From Drosophila persimilis (taxonomy: Eukaryota > Arthropoda > Insecta > Diptera > Drosophilidae), in the NCBI RefSeq assembly GCF_003286085.1, contig NW_020825330.1, forward strand, positions 1,736,001-1,800,000: DNA of 64,000 nt, given 5' to 3'. The notes under the pieces were generated by a model that had not been told where the DNA came from, did not search any database, and saw only the letters and a list, made by a program, of their open reading frames with translations. A program made the translations under genes and the position numbers. The first letter of the stretch is position 1, and each line of letters opens with the position of its first letter. This document shows positions 35,935-46,619 of this stretch, one piece after another.

Positions 35935-37692
35935 ATGCCGCTGTTCGATGCCACTGTTAAATGGAAGCTTGCGTTTTTCATTGGCACTCCAGTGGTGATC
36001 GGTATCTTGAAATTTTGCTACGAGCATGTTGCTTCGAAGGGTACCACGTCTGAAAAGAAGAAAGAGGAGCAGGAGCAGGAGCAGGAGCAGAATCAGTCCG
36101 TGGACGAGCTGGAGGTTTCTGCTGAGCTGAAGGACAACGAGTTTTGTGAAACAAACCCGAAACCGGATACACGCGTACATCTGGCTGCCTTACGTTCGGC
36201 GAACGACTACAAGAACGAGGGCAGCCGCTGCTACCGGGATCGCAAATACTTGGAGGCAATCAAATTCTACGGTATGGCAATCGACACGTGCCCCGAGCAG
36301 CGCCCCGCGGAGCTGGCCATGTACTATCAGAAGCGCGCCGATTGCTACGAGAAGCTCGAAAACTGGTCGATGGTCAAGGAAGACTGCTCCAATGCTCTGG
36401 AGCACGATCATCGGTATGCCCAGGCGTACTACTGTCGGGCTCGTGCTCACGAGGCCACTGGGGACCTGAAGGATTGCTTGATTGATATCACGGCCTCGTG
36501 CATTATAGAAATGTCAATGAACGACGACTTGAACAAGTTTTTGGAGCGCGTGCTCATGAAGACGGCACGTATCGATGCTGAATGGAAAGTCTACTCCCAG
36601 GCTCCGCTGTTTGCCAACAAGTTCGACATACTTTCATTCACGAGATCCTTTGCCACGGATGAGATGATGAACGGGTCCTCGGACGCACCTCCGCCGCGTG
36701 GGTTTCATCGTGCCCTTAGCGCTTTCCACAAGGAGCAATTCGCGGATGTCATCCCGTCCTGCACCGAGGAGATTGATTCCTCCGAGGCTGACTACAAGAT
36801 GGAGGCGCTGCTCATGCGCGGCACTTTCCAGCTGTTCCGCGGCGCCTGCGAGGAGGGAAAACAGGACGTCGATGCAGTCCTTCAGAAAATCCACGCGAAT
36901 GTACAATTACGCATCTCCACTTATCTTTGGAGTGCTGTTCTCCAGGTGTTGTTGGGCAAGAAAGAGGAGGGGCTGGAGATTTTGGAGCAAGCAGAGAAGT
37001 GGCATCCCAATAATGCCGATCTATTCTATCAACGTGCTTTGCTGCTATGCGACATGGAGAGGTTTCACGAGGCCTTCTGGGACTTCAGTCAGGCCTCGCA
37101 ACTGGCTCCTCGCAACGCTACCACAGAGCTCCAGAAACACTTTACCGAATACCGTATCGCGGTCCGTGAAGAAAACCAGCTCGGCATCCAGATTGCGATC
37201 AAGGAGCTCCAAGAGTCAATCGCCAGTTTTCCCCCTTGTGCGGATGGCTACTCCATGATGGCACAAGTGCGAGTCGACCAGAAGGATTTCGCTGAAGCCA
37301 TGAAGTGCCTACAGAAGGCCGTCAAGTTGAATCCGAGCAATGCCACCCTGCTTGTCCAGAAGGCCATGCTGGAGGAGCACTGGCACGGCGACCTCAAGAA
37401 AGTTGCCATGATGCTCAAAGCAGCAATCTCTGTAGATCCGCAGTGCTATTTGGCTCACTGGAAGCTGGGGCTCGTGCACTTAATGCTAAGGAACCTAACG
37501 AAAGCAGTTGGCAATTTTGAAAAGGCTTGCTTCCTTGCCAAAGACAACGACGAGCTGATGCAATCCTACAAGTTCCGAAATGCAACAGTCGCGAAAATGG
37601 GTGCCTTTCAACGGCTGCGCATCGTGAAGGACGATCCACTGTTGCTTGCTGATCTTGGTGTGCCTGGATCTCAGCGACTGGTTTTACTTTAA
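35935..37692 (+). CDS. Tom70-like mitochondrial import receptor paralogue, intronless
   Basis: A single exon of 585 residues, close to the usual Tom70 length (about 590-610). The start has an ideal fly context (CAAAATG). An N-terminal membrane anchor covers about 11-28 (LAFFIGTPVVIGILKF), followed by a Glu/Gln-rich linker and TPR repeats. Early TPRs include GSRCYRDRKYLEAIKFY and AYYCRARAHEATGDLKDCL. Later ones include LEQAEKWHPNNADLFYQRAL and GNFEKACFLAKDNDEL. Tom70 sits in the outer mitochondrial membrane and receives presequence-less carrier precursors from Hsp70/Hsp90. The absence of introns and the presence of a second Tom70 relic at about 45 kb suggest a retrocopy or lineage-specific duplicate. 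Such mitochondrial duplicates in flies are often testis-biased (established trend; not shown here). The frame is intact, so it is probably functional. Confidence 0.82.
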   Translation: MPLFDATVKWKLAFFIGTPVVIGILKFCYEHVASKGTTSEKKKEEQEQEQEQNQSVDELEVSAELKDNEFCETNPKPDTRVHLAALRSANDYKNEGSRCYRDRKYLEAIKFYGMAIDTCPEQRPAELAMYYQKRADCYEKLENWSMVKEDCSNALEHDHRYAQAYYCRARAHEATGDLKDCLIDITASCIIEMSMNDDLNKFLERVLMKTARIDAEWKVYSQAPLFANKFDILSFTRSFATDEMMNGSSDAPPPRGFHRALSAFHKEQFADVIPSCTEEIDSSEADYKMEALLMRGTFQLFRGACEEGKQDVDAVLQKIHANVQLRISTYLWSAVLQVLLGKKEEGLEILEQAEKWHPNNADLFYQRALLLCDMERFHEAFWDFSQASQLAPRNATTELQKHFTEYRIAVREENQLGIQIAIKELQESIASFPPCADGYSMMAQVRVDQKDFAEAMKCLQKAVKLNPSNATLLVQKAMLEEHWHGDLKKVAMMLKAAISVDPQCYLAHWKLGLVHLMLRNLTKAVGNFEKACFLAKDNDELMQSYKFRNATVAKMGAFQRLRIVKDDPLLLADLGVPGSQRLVLL

Positions 37693-38299
37693 ATTCACCC
37701 AAATGATTTGAAAATATATTTGTTTTGGTTCATCTGAAGTGGGGATTTCCTGGGTATATGACTTTCTGGGGGCGCCATTGACGATCGTTTCCAGCGATCT
37801 TCATTCCCCAAATGTCTTAGCCAAATGATGGCTTCAACCCAAAGTTTAAGTTGTCTAAATTTCCAACAAAATAAAATCTACAAAAACAAAAAGAAAGGCC
37901 AAGATACGAATATTCTAATAGATCAATCCCAATTTATATTCATTTAACACAGCCAATCGCAGTTTTTGAATTTTTTAAAATATTTATGGGGGCAAGCTTT
38001 TTGCAAGCTTTATGTAAGAGGATGTCTATGCATCCTGGCCTACAACTGAATTATTATCTCGGGCAAAGTACATGCAAGAGTTTTCACTCTTTCGCACAGT
38101 GTAATTGTACAGTTGGTTTGAGGGGAGTACTTGAATAGTTATATTTCTTTGGAGCAAAGTAGTCTCTTGGATAATCCTGTTGAGAGCTACTTATGTCAAG
38201 GCACAGCTCTGACATTATTTATTTCGGAGTGCTGTCCTAAGCATCAGTTTATTCAAAATTATTGGTATTTCAAAATTGTACCCCGAAAATATACTAAAG
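37693..38299. other. Spacer between the Tom70-like and acylphosphatase-like genes
   Basis: AT-rich non-coding DNA. An AATAAAA hexamer near 37871 is a plausible poly-A signal for the Tom70-like gene. A repeated GCAAGCTTT word occurs at about 37992-38011. No TATA box is evident before 38300. Confidence 0.4.
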
Positions 38300-38692
38300 A
38301 TGTCGGAGGCCAAGGCAGAGGCCAAGGCAGAGACCAAGGGTATGGTCATGATGTCTTGCGACTTTCAGATCAAGGGACAAATCCCCAAGGAGGCTTTCGA
38401 ATTGTTTGCTGCCGCACAGGCACAAATATTGGGATTACGCGGCTACATCATGCAGGTGTCGGAGAATTGCTTCCAAGGCCAGCTGCAAGGACCTCAGCTC
38501 GTGATTGAGACCTTTAAGCAGGTGATCCTGTCGGTGGCCGAGTATGTGGCTGCCGTCAAGGAGTTTGTCATCACGAACCTAACGGCCATCCAGGAGTGCT
38601 CGTATAAGACCTTCGAAGTCAAGTCGACGGATGACTGTGACCCGCAGTGCGCCACGACGGCTGAGCCTAAAGCGCAGGATGAGCCCCATTGA
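38300..38692 (+). CDS. Acylphosphatase-fold protein lacking catalytic residues
   Basis: A single exon of 130 residues. After an Ala/Lys/Glu-rich N-terminus, residues about 17-107 align with acylphosphatase: SCDFQIKGQI matches the first strand, LGLRGY the second, FQGQLQGP the QGQLQGP strand, and KTFEV the last. In active enzymes the P-loop ends in an essential Arg (V-Q-G-V-x-F-R) and the second strand carries an essential Asn. Here the aligned residues are Glu (KEAFE) and Gln (GYIMQV), so hydrolysis of acyl phosphates is not expected. D. melanogaster has several acylphosphatase-like paralogues, many male-biased. This looks like a diverged member or pseudoenzyme. A longer open frame upstream lacks an ATG. 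Confidence 0.7.
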   Translation: MSEAKAEAKAETKGMVMMSCDFQIKGQIPKEAFELFAAAQAQILGLRGYIMQVSENCFQGQLQGPQLVIETFKQVILSVAEYVAAVKEFVITNLTAIQECSYKTFEVKSTDDCDPQCATTAEPKAQDEPH

Positions 38693-41600
38693 GGTCTGTA
38701 AGCTGCTGGTTGCCCCAAGCCAAGACTGCAAAGCACCGTGCAGCACTGGCGTCTGTCTTAAGAGGCCAACATCTAGGTGTGCAAACGTGTACCCTACAAT
38801 CCAATAGACCAAAAGTCCCATTAGTAAGATAAGGAGCCAGTTGTCGCAGGTAATATCGTAGGAATAATCTATCTATCTAGTTCGGAGACCAGGCCGGGGA
38901 TCGGCTCTGCGACTCCAAAGGACCATTGAAGATGCCGGCCTCCAGGCAAGAATCTTGCGGACTTTTCAGACAAACACAAAAAGACAACAATTGAAGTGAA
39001 TACACAAATCAATTCAAATTAAAAAATTCCCCTTGGATCCCCGAAAACAAATGGGTTTTTCTTGTGTGAAGCGGCGGTGCAATGTGGAATAGAATGGTAG
39101 GATATTCCGTAGCTGAAGCACTGGATATGGTTATTCGAAGGTTATATTTCCAGCTCTAAAAATCGAGGGATAGAGCCCATTCCAGTTTTCGAATGTGCAT
39201 TGACTCTCGGAATCTCGTGTCGTCGTTGGAACACATGAAATAGTGGGACGGAAGTGGGAACCGTTCAACATTTTGTTGAACTCAAACGCAAACTGAAACT
39301 CATTTTGTGGCAGAAGATAAGCTGTGCATTGGCTCGAAAGAAGCAGCTGTATTACGGGAATTCGTAATTCGCTAGAAATGCAAAGCACCGCAGAGTGTGC
39401 AACATTCTGTGCAACACTCGAACGTGCACAATGGTGGCCAAATCCCTCTGGCTTTTGTGCTAGTGGCGATTATGGCAGTTCCCGGTTTGGGCTAATGGAA
39501 TGTGTTCCAAGTTGTGGCCAATCCAGAGTGGAGTTCCCTGGTCCATGGCGGCCAAGCAATGTTTATTATGATAGGACCGGGCGCCTGGTCGATTAGCGCT
39601 AAGCCGCTCGCCCATTATTTGCAATTAGCGCCGCCATTTAAATGATTTTTTATTTTCGATGGCCCTTGCATTGCCTTGGCCACTTTGTTTACCCATTCAG
39701 CCTCCCAAATGTTAGTTTAATCGCTTCAGATTTCAGATCTGGATATGTGTAGATATGTGTACTCTGTGGCATAGGTATTTTGGTCGGGTCAAATGGTTTT
39801 CTAAATATTCACATTGTGTGAAACTGCATTGAATCGGTCATTCGAGAGGTCCGGTCCCCCCGCCATGTCCCGAGTGCTTTTAATGTACATTTTAATGGAT
39901 TTTATTGCTTTGGTAAATCGGTTTTCGATTGTTTCTTTCTTAGGGAGCCCATTAAACTGCCATTTGGCATGGCTAGCATTCGCAGGGCATTGCCGGTTGG
40001 CCATTCTCGGGCGTAAGCGTTTCCATACGTCTCCATTGGCATTCGACATGCGATAATTGGGGGAAAAAGAGTTGGAAGATTCCGCAGACACACACAGACA
40101 CACACACATACACGTATCTAAAGGAAGTTAAACGTTAACCAGCAGTTAAGGCCACAGAGTGGGGATGGTATGGGCTATATACCAGTATTCTACCTTATCT
40201 GTCAATTTGCATTCTTCAATCCATTATTGATTGCTGACTTACAACAACTGAATGCACGACCTCCCGGTTGCACTGTTCCCGGTTGCACGAGAGGTCAGAC
40301 CTCTCCACGACTACCCTCCTTCGACGAGGGCAAATTGATTGAAGTGAAATCGCTGGACAGGCAATTTGCCGCATAAATTAAATATTTAACGAGAGAATTA
40401 AGTTGGCTTACACACAAGCATGTATATATTTGTACATTGTACATAGATACATACGTACATACTCGTATATGCCATATACGATCCATATTCATATTTGTAT
40501 ATTTTAAATGGCTATAATTAGCCCATAAATTGTATATATTTAACCTTTTTGGGCCGACTTAAAGACCAATTAAATTGTTCGAAAGCAGCCAAAAGCTTGA
40601 AAATATCTTTTTTTGATTGAATATACAATTTAAACGTATTCTGTCTGGCTCCCAGCAAATATAGTGCAGCTTATCCTCACACAAAGCTTCACTGTAGTGC
40701 TCACAGAGCTCCAGACTTGGCTTCTCCGATACTTAATTGTGTTCCATTGCACGGAAAACAGTTTATCGAGTGTGTCTGTGGGCAGGACGGCCTTTTGTTT
40801 ACGAGCGAGCATTCCCCTTTACGGTATGCTGCTGCTGCCGTTTCTGCCGTTTCTGCCGTTTCTACCGTTGCCTGTTTGTAATTAAAACTGCTTAATTTGC
40901 TGTCAATACAAACACGCTCCCTTCTGCATCCAGAGGCGGTTCGTGCCCCCTGCCCCATCCATGTACAGGCCTCCACCCGATCACCCACTCACAGCTGCAG
41001 GCCGTGCTGTCATCACACAAGCAATTAACGCTTCCAGAAAAAGCCTGAAACAATGATAGGATGCCTTGTGGGGGCCGTAGCCCAAGATACCCTTGCGGAC
41101 CGATCCGCTTTGGGAGAACTCTTCTGCGGGCCAAGCGTTTCGCCAAAAACCAAATACCCAACCAACCAAGGGTATACTAGACAAAAGGAAAACTACGGCC
41201 ACGGCACGGTTGAGTGTGTAGTTAATTTCGACTTAATAATGACGCATTGGAAAATTTCACATACACACTCTCTGTCCACACCTACCTTCTCCCTTTTGCC
41301 CTGTTTTATTGCCAATGAAGGGAAACTGGCTTTAATTAAACGCGCCCTGTCATTTTTATCGTTGGATGAGGTTGCACCGCGCGGCTACGCCCCTACGCCC
41401 CTACTCCCCTGGCCTCATTACCCGGACCGCGTGGTGGCCTCCCCACGATTTGGAATGGCAGTAATCAGTAGCCATTGTACCCCCTGCAATGATTCCAACT
41501 TCCCAGAGAGATAGTTGACATTTTCATTTCAAGCCTTCTGCAACTTCAAGTCCTTTTGAGACTTTGTGTGTTTGTACACAGCCTCGTATCTGATTCTTCA

Positions 41601-44600
41601 CTTCCAGTCAAGCAGCGATGCTCCTGTGATGGCAATGCGGATTGGGCTCAAGGATGCACTTTGCACCTCTCCATCCGTCCATCCGTCCGTCCATCCGTCC
41701 ATCCGTCCGTCCGTCCGTACGTCCGTCCGTTCCCCCATTGGATGCCGCCTCGAAAGAATTTTCAATTTCAATTAACTGTTGCATCGAAGACCAGAAACAA
41801 ATAGGAAATCGATGCAATCGGTGGCACACAAACGTGGAGAGACCGCAGGAGTCCTCGTGTGCACACACGCAGTCTGCCCCGTACAGTGAACACTGTGATT
41901 GATGTTTAGCATTTGACCTGCTACTGCGACAGCGACAGCGACAGCGACTACAGATGGCCCCGAGAGCTGGCTCCGTGCGGAGGATGCTGAGAGTGTCCTG
42001 GTTTACCGAGTGCATCGCTTCTTGATGCTGTGCATAAATTACGCTCCCACAGACGGAGAGCCCCCTCAGCAGGGTGATTCTGGAGACGGGGCATTTTCCA
42101 TTTGTGTCAACTTTACGGTAAACTGCACTGCAGCTGAAGAGCTTCTGCAGGAGAAATGCACCGGCAGGAGAGCTGTTGCTGGAGTACTGTTGGTGGGCTG
42201 GGTTCTGGCTTCTGGCTTCTGGGTTCTGGGTTCTGGGTGGCCTCCTGCAGTTCGTGCGATAAGAAGAGCGGCTTATTCTCACATCGAGGGCAATGGGAAA
42301 GTAAGGAAAATTGGAATGCCATTGGAACGTACTCCGACCCGATTGGTGCTCAGATTGGCTCAGCTTTCCTCGTGTATTAGAAAGGGCTCCAGTTGGAGCC
42401 TTAGAGTGGCGAATTATCAAAGAAGGGCTCTTGTTGCAGACAACTGAACTCTGCTGGTGCCCAAGTAAACAGTAAGGTCCGTCCCTAATTGGCCGCATAA
42501 GCCCTGAGTATTGGCCAGACAAGTCATCGAGTGCCCACCACTTAGGGTGGCTACCACGGCCCCTCCCATTAGGTCTGATCCACTTTCCGCCCCAAGGGAG
42601 TTCCCAGTCAGACGGAAAGGCGCTGGCTGGATCGATTTCGTGCATTTACAATGAGCACAATGCTGTGCATACCGCAGTACTTGGATGGCATGTTAATTAA
42701 CTAAATCGTTTTAATGGCAGACAGAGTGGCAGGCCATTTAAATCTTTACTAAGCTGTTGGACAAAGCGCATTAAATTGTAATGAGAAAGCGGCACAGAAT
42801 GTTTCTTTTTTCCCATTAACTTTTTTTTGTTTTTTTTTTTTTGTTGCTATCTCAGTGTGTGTGGGTGTGTGTTTTTCCTGCTGCTAGCTGGGGACAAGGT
42901 CATGGGCTTGAAAAGCCGCTTAAAACATTAACTTATTATTCAATTCTATTCACTTCTTATTTCTTATTTTTGTTGGTACTCTAGTGTTTTTCTAAGCTTT
43001 TTGTTTGTTATTGCAACAAAGGGAATGACTGGCTTTTAATTATGACTGGGGCCCAAACGAAAGAAGTGTTTGAAGTTCCCCCAGAGGTCCCGACTGGTAA
43101 GGTCCCCGAGTGGTGCAGTGGTGCAGAGGATATCCTTGCAACGTGGCAACCGCTCTCCGAGAGCAAAGTTACAGCAACAGATCTTCAAACGCTATGGACT
43201 TGCATATAAAAAGACAGACGGACATGCCTTTATCGACTACCAACCTGCGAATTACACCGTCCCTAATTTCAAATTCGCATGGCAGCGCTCGAGGAGCAGG
43301 GCACACAGATCCGCAAGCGGACCGGCCATAAGGGTGCTGCATATACCTGAACACCTACTGACGTGCCGTGCCCGAGAAGATCATCACGGGCTTCTGAAAG
43401 GGACCATCCGCACGGACCGCGGGCGAGTCGTGCTTCAACGGTCCCACCGGCAAAATCACAAAGCTTTTTCCCTTCATTTCACATGGCTTTTGCGGCATAT
43501 TATGTGTTTAGACTCCTTCTACATTTTCATATGCATCATCTTTGATTTCCTCATCCTCTTAGCCTAAAACCTTATACTCAGATACTCGTATCGTGTCCAT
43601 ATTACATACCAAGTCATAATCTAAACTACGAGGTGTGTCCATTAACTGCCATCCCACTATAATCGGCACCAGCAGAATGCCAGAGACTCTGGGCACCCAA
43701 ATCATCAAACACATACATAACGAAGCAATCTGAGATCAGCGAAAGTGAACAAGAATAAGCATAGACTGACTCAGGATCATACAATGGTGATTCCACAAGG
43801 CGGATGGTGCTGTCGAGCAGAGGCAGAGCCGTGGAGCATCCACTTTACGAACACTCCACGCACAGTCACTCACCGAGACACTCATTTGAGACATTTGAAA
43901 AAGTTAAGGAACTTCTCTCCTTTGCGGAGCCAGCAGACCAAAAACTGAACGAGACGTGCTAATTGCCAACATGAGCAGGGCTCTTCCCGCCGCCGAAATT
44001 CTCAGCATTTGGCAAATGCTGGCACTTACATTACACATACGACACATTGCCAGACGATGGCTGGTAGGGCTAGAGGGGCTGAAGGGGCTGGAGGGGCTGG
44101 AGGGTAAGGTAACGAAGCTGAGAATCAACTTAATCAGACAATTATGCGTCGCTAATATTGGAATAATCTCGAGCTTAATGCTTTTAATTTTACTCATGAG
44201 CCGTCGGAGGCAATATTCTGTATATTTTTCCCACGCAAGACAACGGACTGGGGCTGTCACGAGTAACATGGCTGTGGGGAGGCAGAAATTTTTCAATTAA
44301 AATCGCTAGACGCATGTAGCAACGGGAAAGAATCAAAAGGTCCATCCCGCTTTCGCAGGGAGGTTCGACCTCGCGATACCCAGGGCACATGCGAGTACAC
44401 GGAAGCTTAGTTAAAGATACATCGATCCTTTTTATGCACAGTACTCGAAGAGTCAAGGAGATGTGTTCTACTTGATTAAAGTGGAGAGCTGGCTATGTCT
44501 TAGAAAGGACATTGTGCTCATTTAAACAGAGCTTAGCCTTGTTACTAATCCATCAACAAAACAGCACTCAGGTCTAGCCAGTGCTAGGTATGCCTGTGGC

Positions 44601-44980
44601 AGGTGGTCGGCCTTGATGCTTGCCTCCACCCGCTCCGAGCATATGTCAGCAGGCTGGCAAGTCCCCAGTTAGTATGAGTCCTGCAAAAACCGCTGTCTAT
44701 GGAGCAGGGAAAAACCGAAAAGAAAATGAAATTACCCTTTGCTGTATGACCCGCCCATGCGTGGGCTATGGATGCAACAGAGCAGACTATACGTATACGT
44801 TATTTGCATTGTTAGACTACCTTCCGTCACTGCGCCACCCGGGAACCCGGGAACCCGGGAACCCTGGACGTGCTGTGAACGTAGTTTTCCGGGGCATAAT
44901 AACATTTCAAATTTTACTGGCTGTTGCGATTTAATTATCGCCTCCCCTGCCCGAGTATTCGTTATGTTTAGTTTTATACT
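38693..44980. other. Intergenic region, no convincing gene
   Basis: It contains simple repeats: TTTCTGCCG units (about 40840-40862), an (ATCCGTCC)n/(CCGT)n tract (41664-41735), GCGACA units (41925-41948) and CGGGAACC units (about 44838-44862). Several open frames exceed 100 codons (41053-41514, 42010-42447, 43070-43567), but they carry no recognised domain and overlap repeats. The frame from 43044 shares a stretch with two other open frames and may be a decayed gene. Confidence 0.4.
41664..41735. repeat. (CCGT/CCATCCGT)n microsatellite
   Basis: A run of CCATCCGTCCGT units ends in CCGTCCGTACGTCCG. It keeps all frames open, which explains several spurious open frames here. Confidence 0.8.
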
Positions 44981-44989
44981 GTCAAAATA

Positions 44990-45365
44990 CCAGATACAGA
45001 ATCCTCATGACCCGAGGTAAGGTCAGGTGAGGAGCAGGAGGAGGGGGGCTTGGGTCCAGACCAATCTGTGGTCTGCTGGAGTCGTATAACGGCATTCCGA
45101 AGGTGTCGGCTAGGTGTTTGTTGAATGCCGTAAGGGCGTGGCTGGGAGCGAAGCGCAATGCCATTTTAGAGTCCAGCAAGGCTTCCTCGAACCGCTCCAT
45201 CTGGCTCAGGGGCAAAGCACGCTGATTGTTTACGTCGGGATTGTTGGGATCCATCGATTTAGCTGCTTTCAAATCACCCAGGGCCTCCTCTATCTGATTT
45301 AGCTTGAAAAAGAGGGTAACACACCTAATCTGAGTGTAGATACGCAATTCGTCATCCGTTCAAAG
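44990..45365 (-). pseudogene. Tom70-derived TPR fragment
   Basis: The minus-strand frame reads DELRIYTQIRCVTLFFKLNQ, then IEEALGDLKAAKSMDPNNPD, then NQRALPLSQMERFEEALLD and ALRFAPSHALTAFNKHLAD. These match the central TPRs of Tom70 and resemble residues about 335-400 of the 35.9-kb gene (NADLYQ-type, MERFHEAFWD, LAPRNATTELQKH). Only about 90-100 codons survive; the N- and C-terminal parts are missing and a stop lies just upstream. It appears closer to canonical Tom70 in some positions (DPNNPDV) than the intact paralogue, so it may be an independent copy. It marks the left edge of a cluster of gene fragments. Confidence 0.65.
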
Positions 45366-45639
45366 GCCGTCGGTGGCAAGGGCAAAGGCCTTTGGCGATA
45401 CTAAGATGATGTGGCCGGATTAATCATGGCGCTGTGCCTGCCTTCAGAGATTGGCGGTAGGCGGAAAACTCAGCGGGCACGTAAATATCCCCAGTCAAGG
45501 CCTTGGTAAAATAATTGACTCATCTTCGGACGAGGCAGAGATGCACTGCATCACTCCCAGACTACCCACAAGATACCGTTGCCACCGAAGGACTTTGGCG
45601 AGACTAATATGGGAAAATTATAAATTAATTAGAATTGGT

Positions 45640-45840
45640 TATCCGTCCGCAATGATGAAGATGAAAAATTGGACCACGATCCGGTTATTGTCTACACGAC
45701 CCGAGAGTTAATGCCGGCGGTAAAGTCTTGCTTCCGTTACCTGGCATCCGAGGCCGAAATCGACGAAGATAACCGAAAGAGTATGGTGTATGACATCTAC
45801 CATTTGTTCTCCACCTTGAAGAAGAGTGTTTAAGATGTGG
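45640..45840 (+). pseudogene. Unidentified coding relic
   Basis: An open frame reads TRELMPAVKSCFRYLASEAE, then IDEDNRKSMVYDIYHLFSTL and a stop after KKSV. It has protein-like composition but I do not recognise it. It may be part of the hAT relic downstream or a fragment of a host gene. Confidence 0.35.
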
Positions 45841-46145
45841 ATGGGGTTACGAACGATCGGATCAACTTCCATATGACAAACAACTTTTTTGTCAAAGACT
45901 TTTTTGAATTTACCGAAGGGATTGCGTGCGACTACCATGAGAAAATCGATCGCTCTAAATATTGTACCAACCCAACAGTATGGTCAAGCGTTGGGGAGGT
46001 GCTGGCAAAAACAAATCTTTCAAATAAATCGCTCAATTTGCCATTGGAATTTTAAGTCTACCGTGGTCAAATGCCTTGATTGAACGGGTATTCAGTCAAA
46101 TCAATATCGTTAAGACCAAACTTAATATTAAGTATAAGGTTTGTT
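45840..46145 (+). mobile_element. hAT-type transposase relic (C-terminal dimerisation region)
   Basis: The frame at 46030-46139 reads LSLPWSNALIERVFSQ then INIVKTKLNIKYK, matching the conserved hAT C-terminal motif (LP-x-SNA-x-x-ERVFS). The preceding residues (from about 45840, DFFEFTEGIACDYHEKIDRS) are in a different frame and include a frame change near 46028. No inverted repeats or target duplication were identified. Confidence 0.55.
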
Positions 46146-46210
46146 TTAGAAAAATTTACTTGTTTGACGTATACGACTAATATTCTTTTGAAATTTAACG
46201 GATATGGATT

Positions 46211-46283
46211 CCGCCGTCATGCGGAACCGCCGCAACCGCCGGAACCACCGCAACCGCCGGAACCGCCGCAACCGCCGCCGCCA
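46211..46283. repeat. CCGCAACCGCCGGAACC minisatellite, left copy
   Basis: Repeats of GAACCGCCGCAACCGCC, which read as Pro-Gln-Pro-Pro-Glu-Pro units on +. The same unit occurs on the other strand at 47911-48027. It is immediately followed by the leader TTTAAACAAATACTTCCGAC shared with the piwi-like inverted repeat. Confidence 0.75.
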
Positions 46284-46329
46284 AATAATTTTATTTCAAT
46301 TTAAACAAATACTTCCGACATGGCTGTAG

Positions 46330-46470
46330 CTTCGGGATTCTGTGATGTCACTGCTACAAGTATACTTCAAAACTTAGCCCCGCCCACTTCCGCCCCCACA
46401 AAGGACGAAGATCTGTGGCATGCACAATATTAAAGATTCGAGAAAACCAAAAACGCACAAATTTGCTGTT
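46330..46470 (+). mobile_element. Internal fragment of a DINE-1-type repeat
   Basis: CTGTGATGTCACTGC, GCCCACTTCCGCCCCCAC, AAAGGACGAAGATCTG and AGATTCGAGAAAACC match the internal blocks of the family and the reverse complement of about 49125-49200. Confidence 0.6.
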
Positions 46471-46619
46471 AAAAGTGCAGTGGACCTTCTTGGATCCGTG
46501 GTGGTTCCTCGGGCAACGGACCAAGTGATTGGCCATGCGACTTCTTAATAGCACTATCCATACATTATACTAATTGGTTAGTGCTAATAGTCAAATGTAC
46601 AAATGGTCGTTTGTATTAA

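Noticed and set aside
43044..43567. Possible gene with overlapping open frames
   Set aside because: Several frames have protein-like pieces, but no domain, start context or splice pattern is convincing.
44335..44400. tRNA-like GGTTCGACCTC box
   Set aside because: No matching acceptor stem or A box could be found around it.
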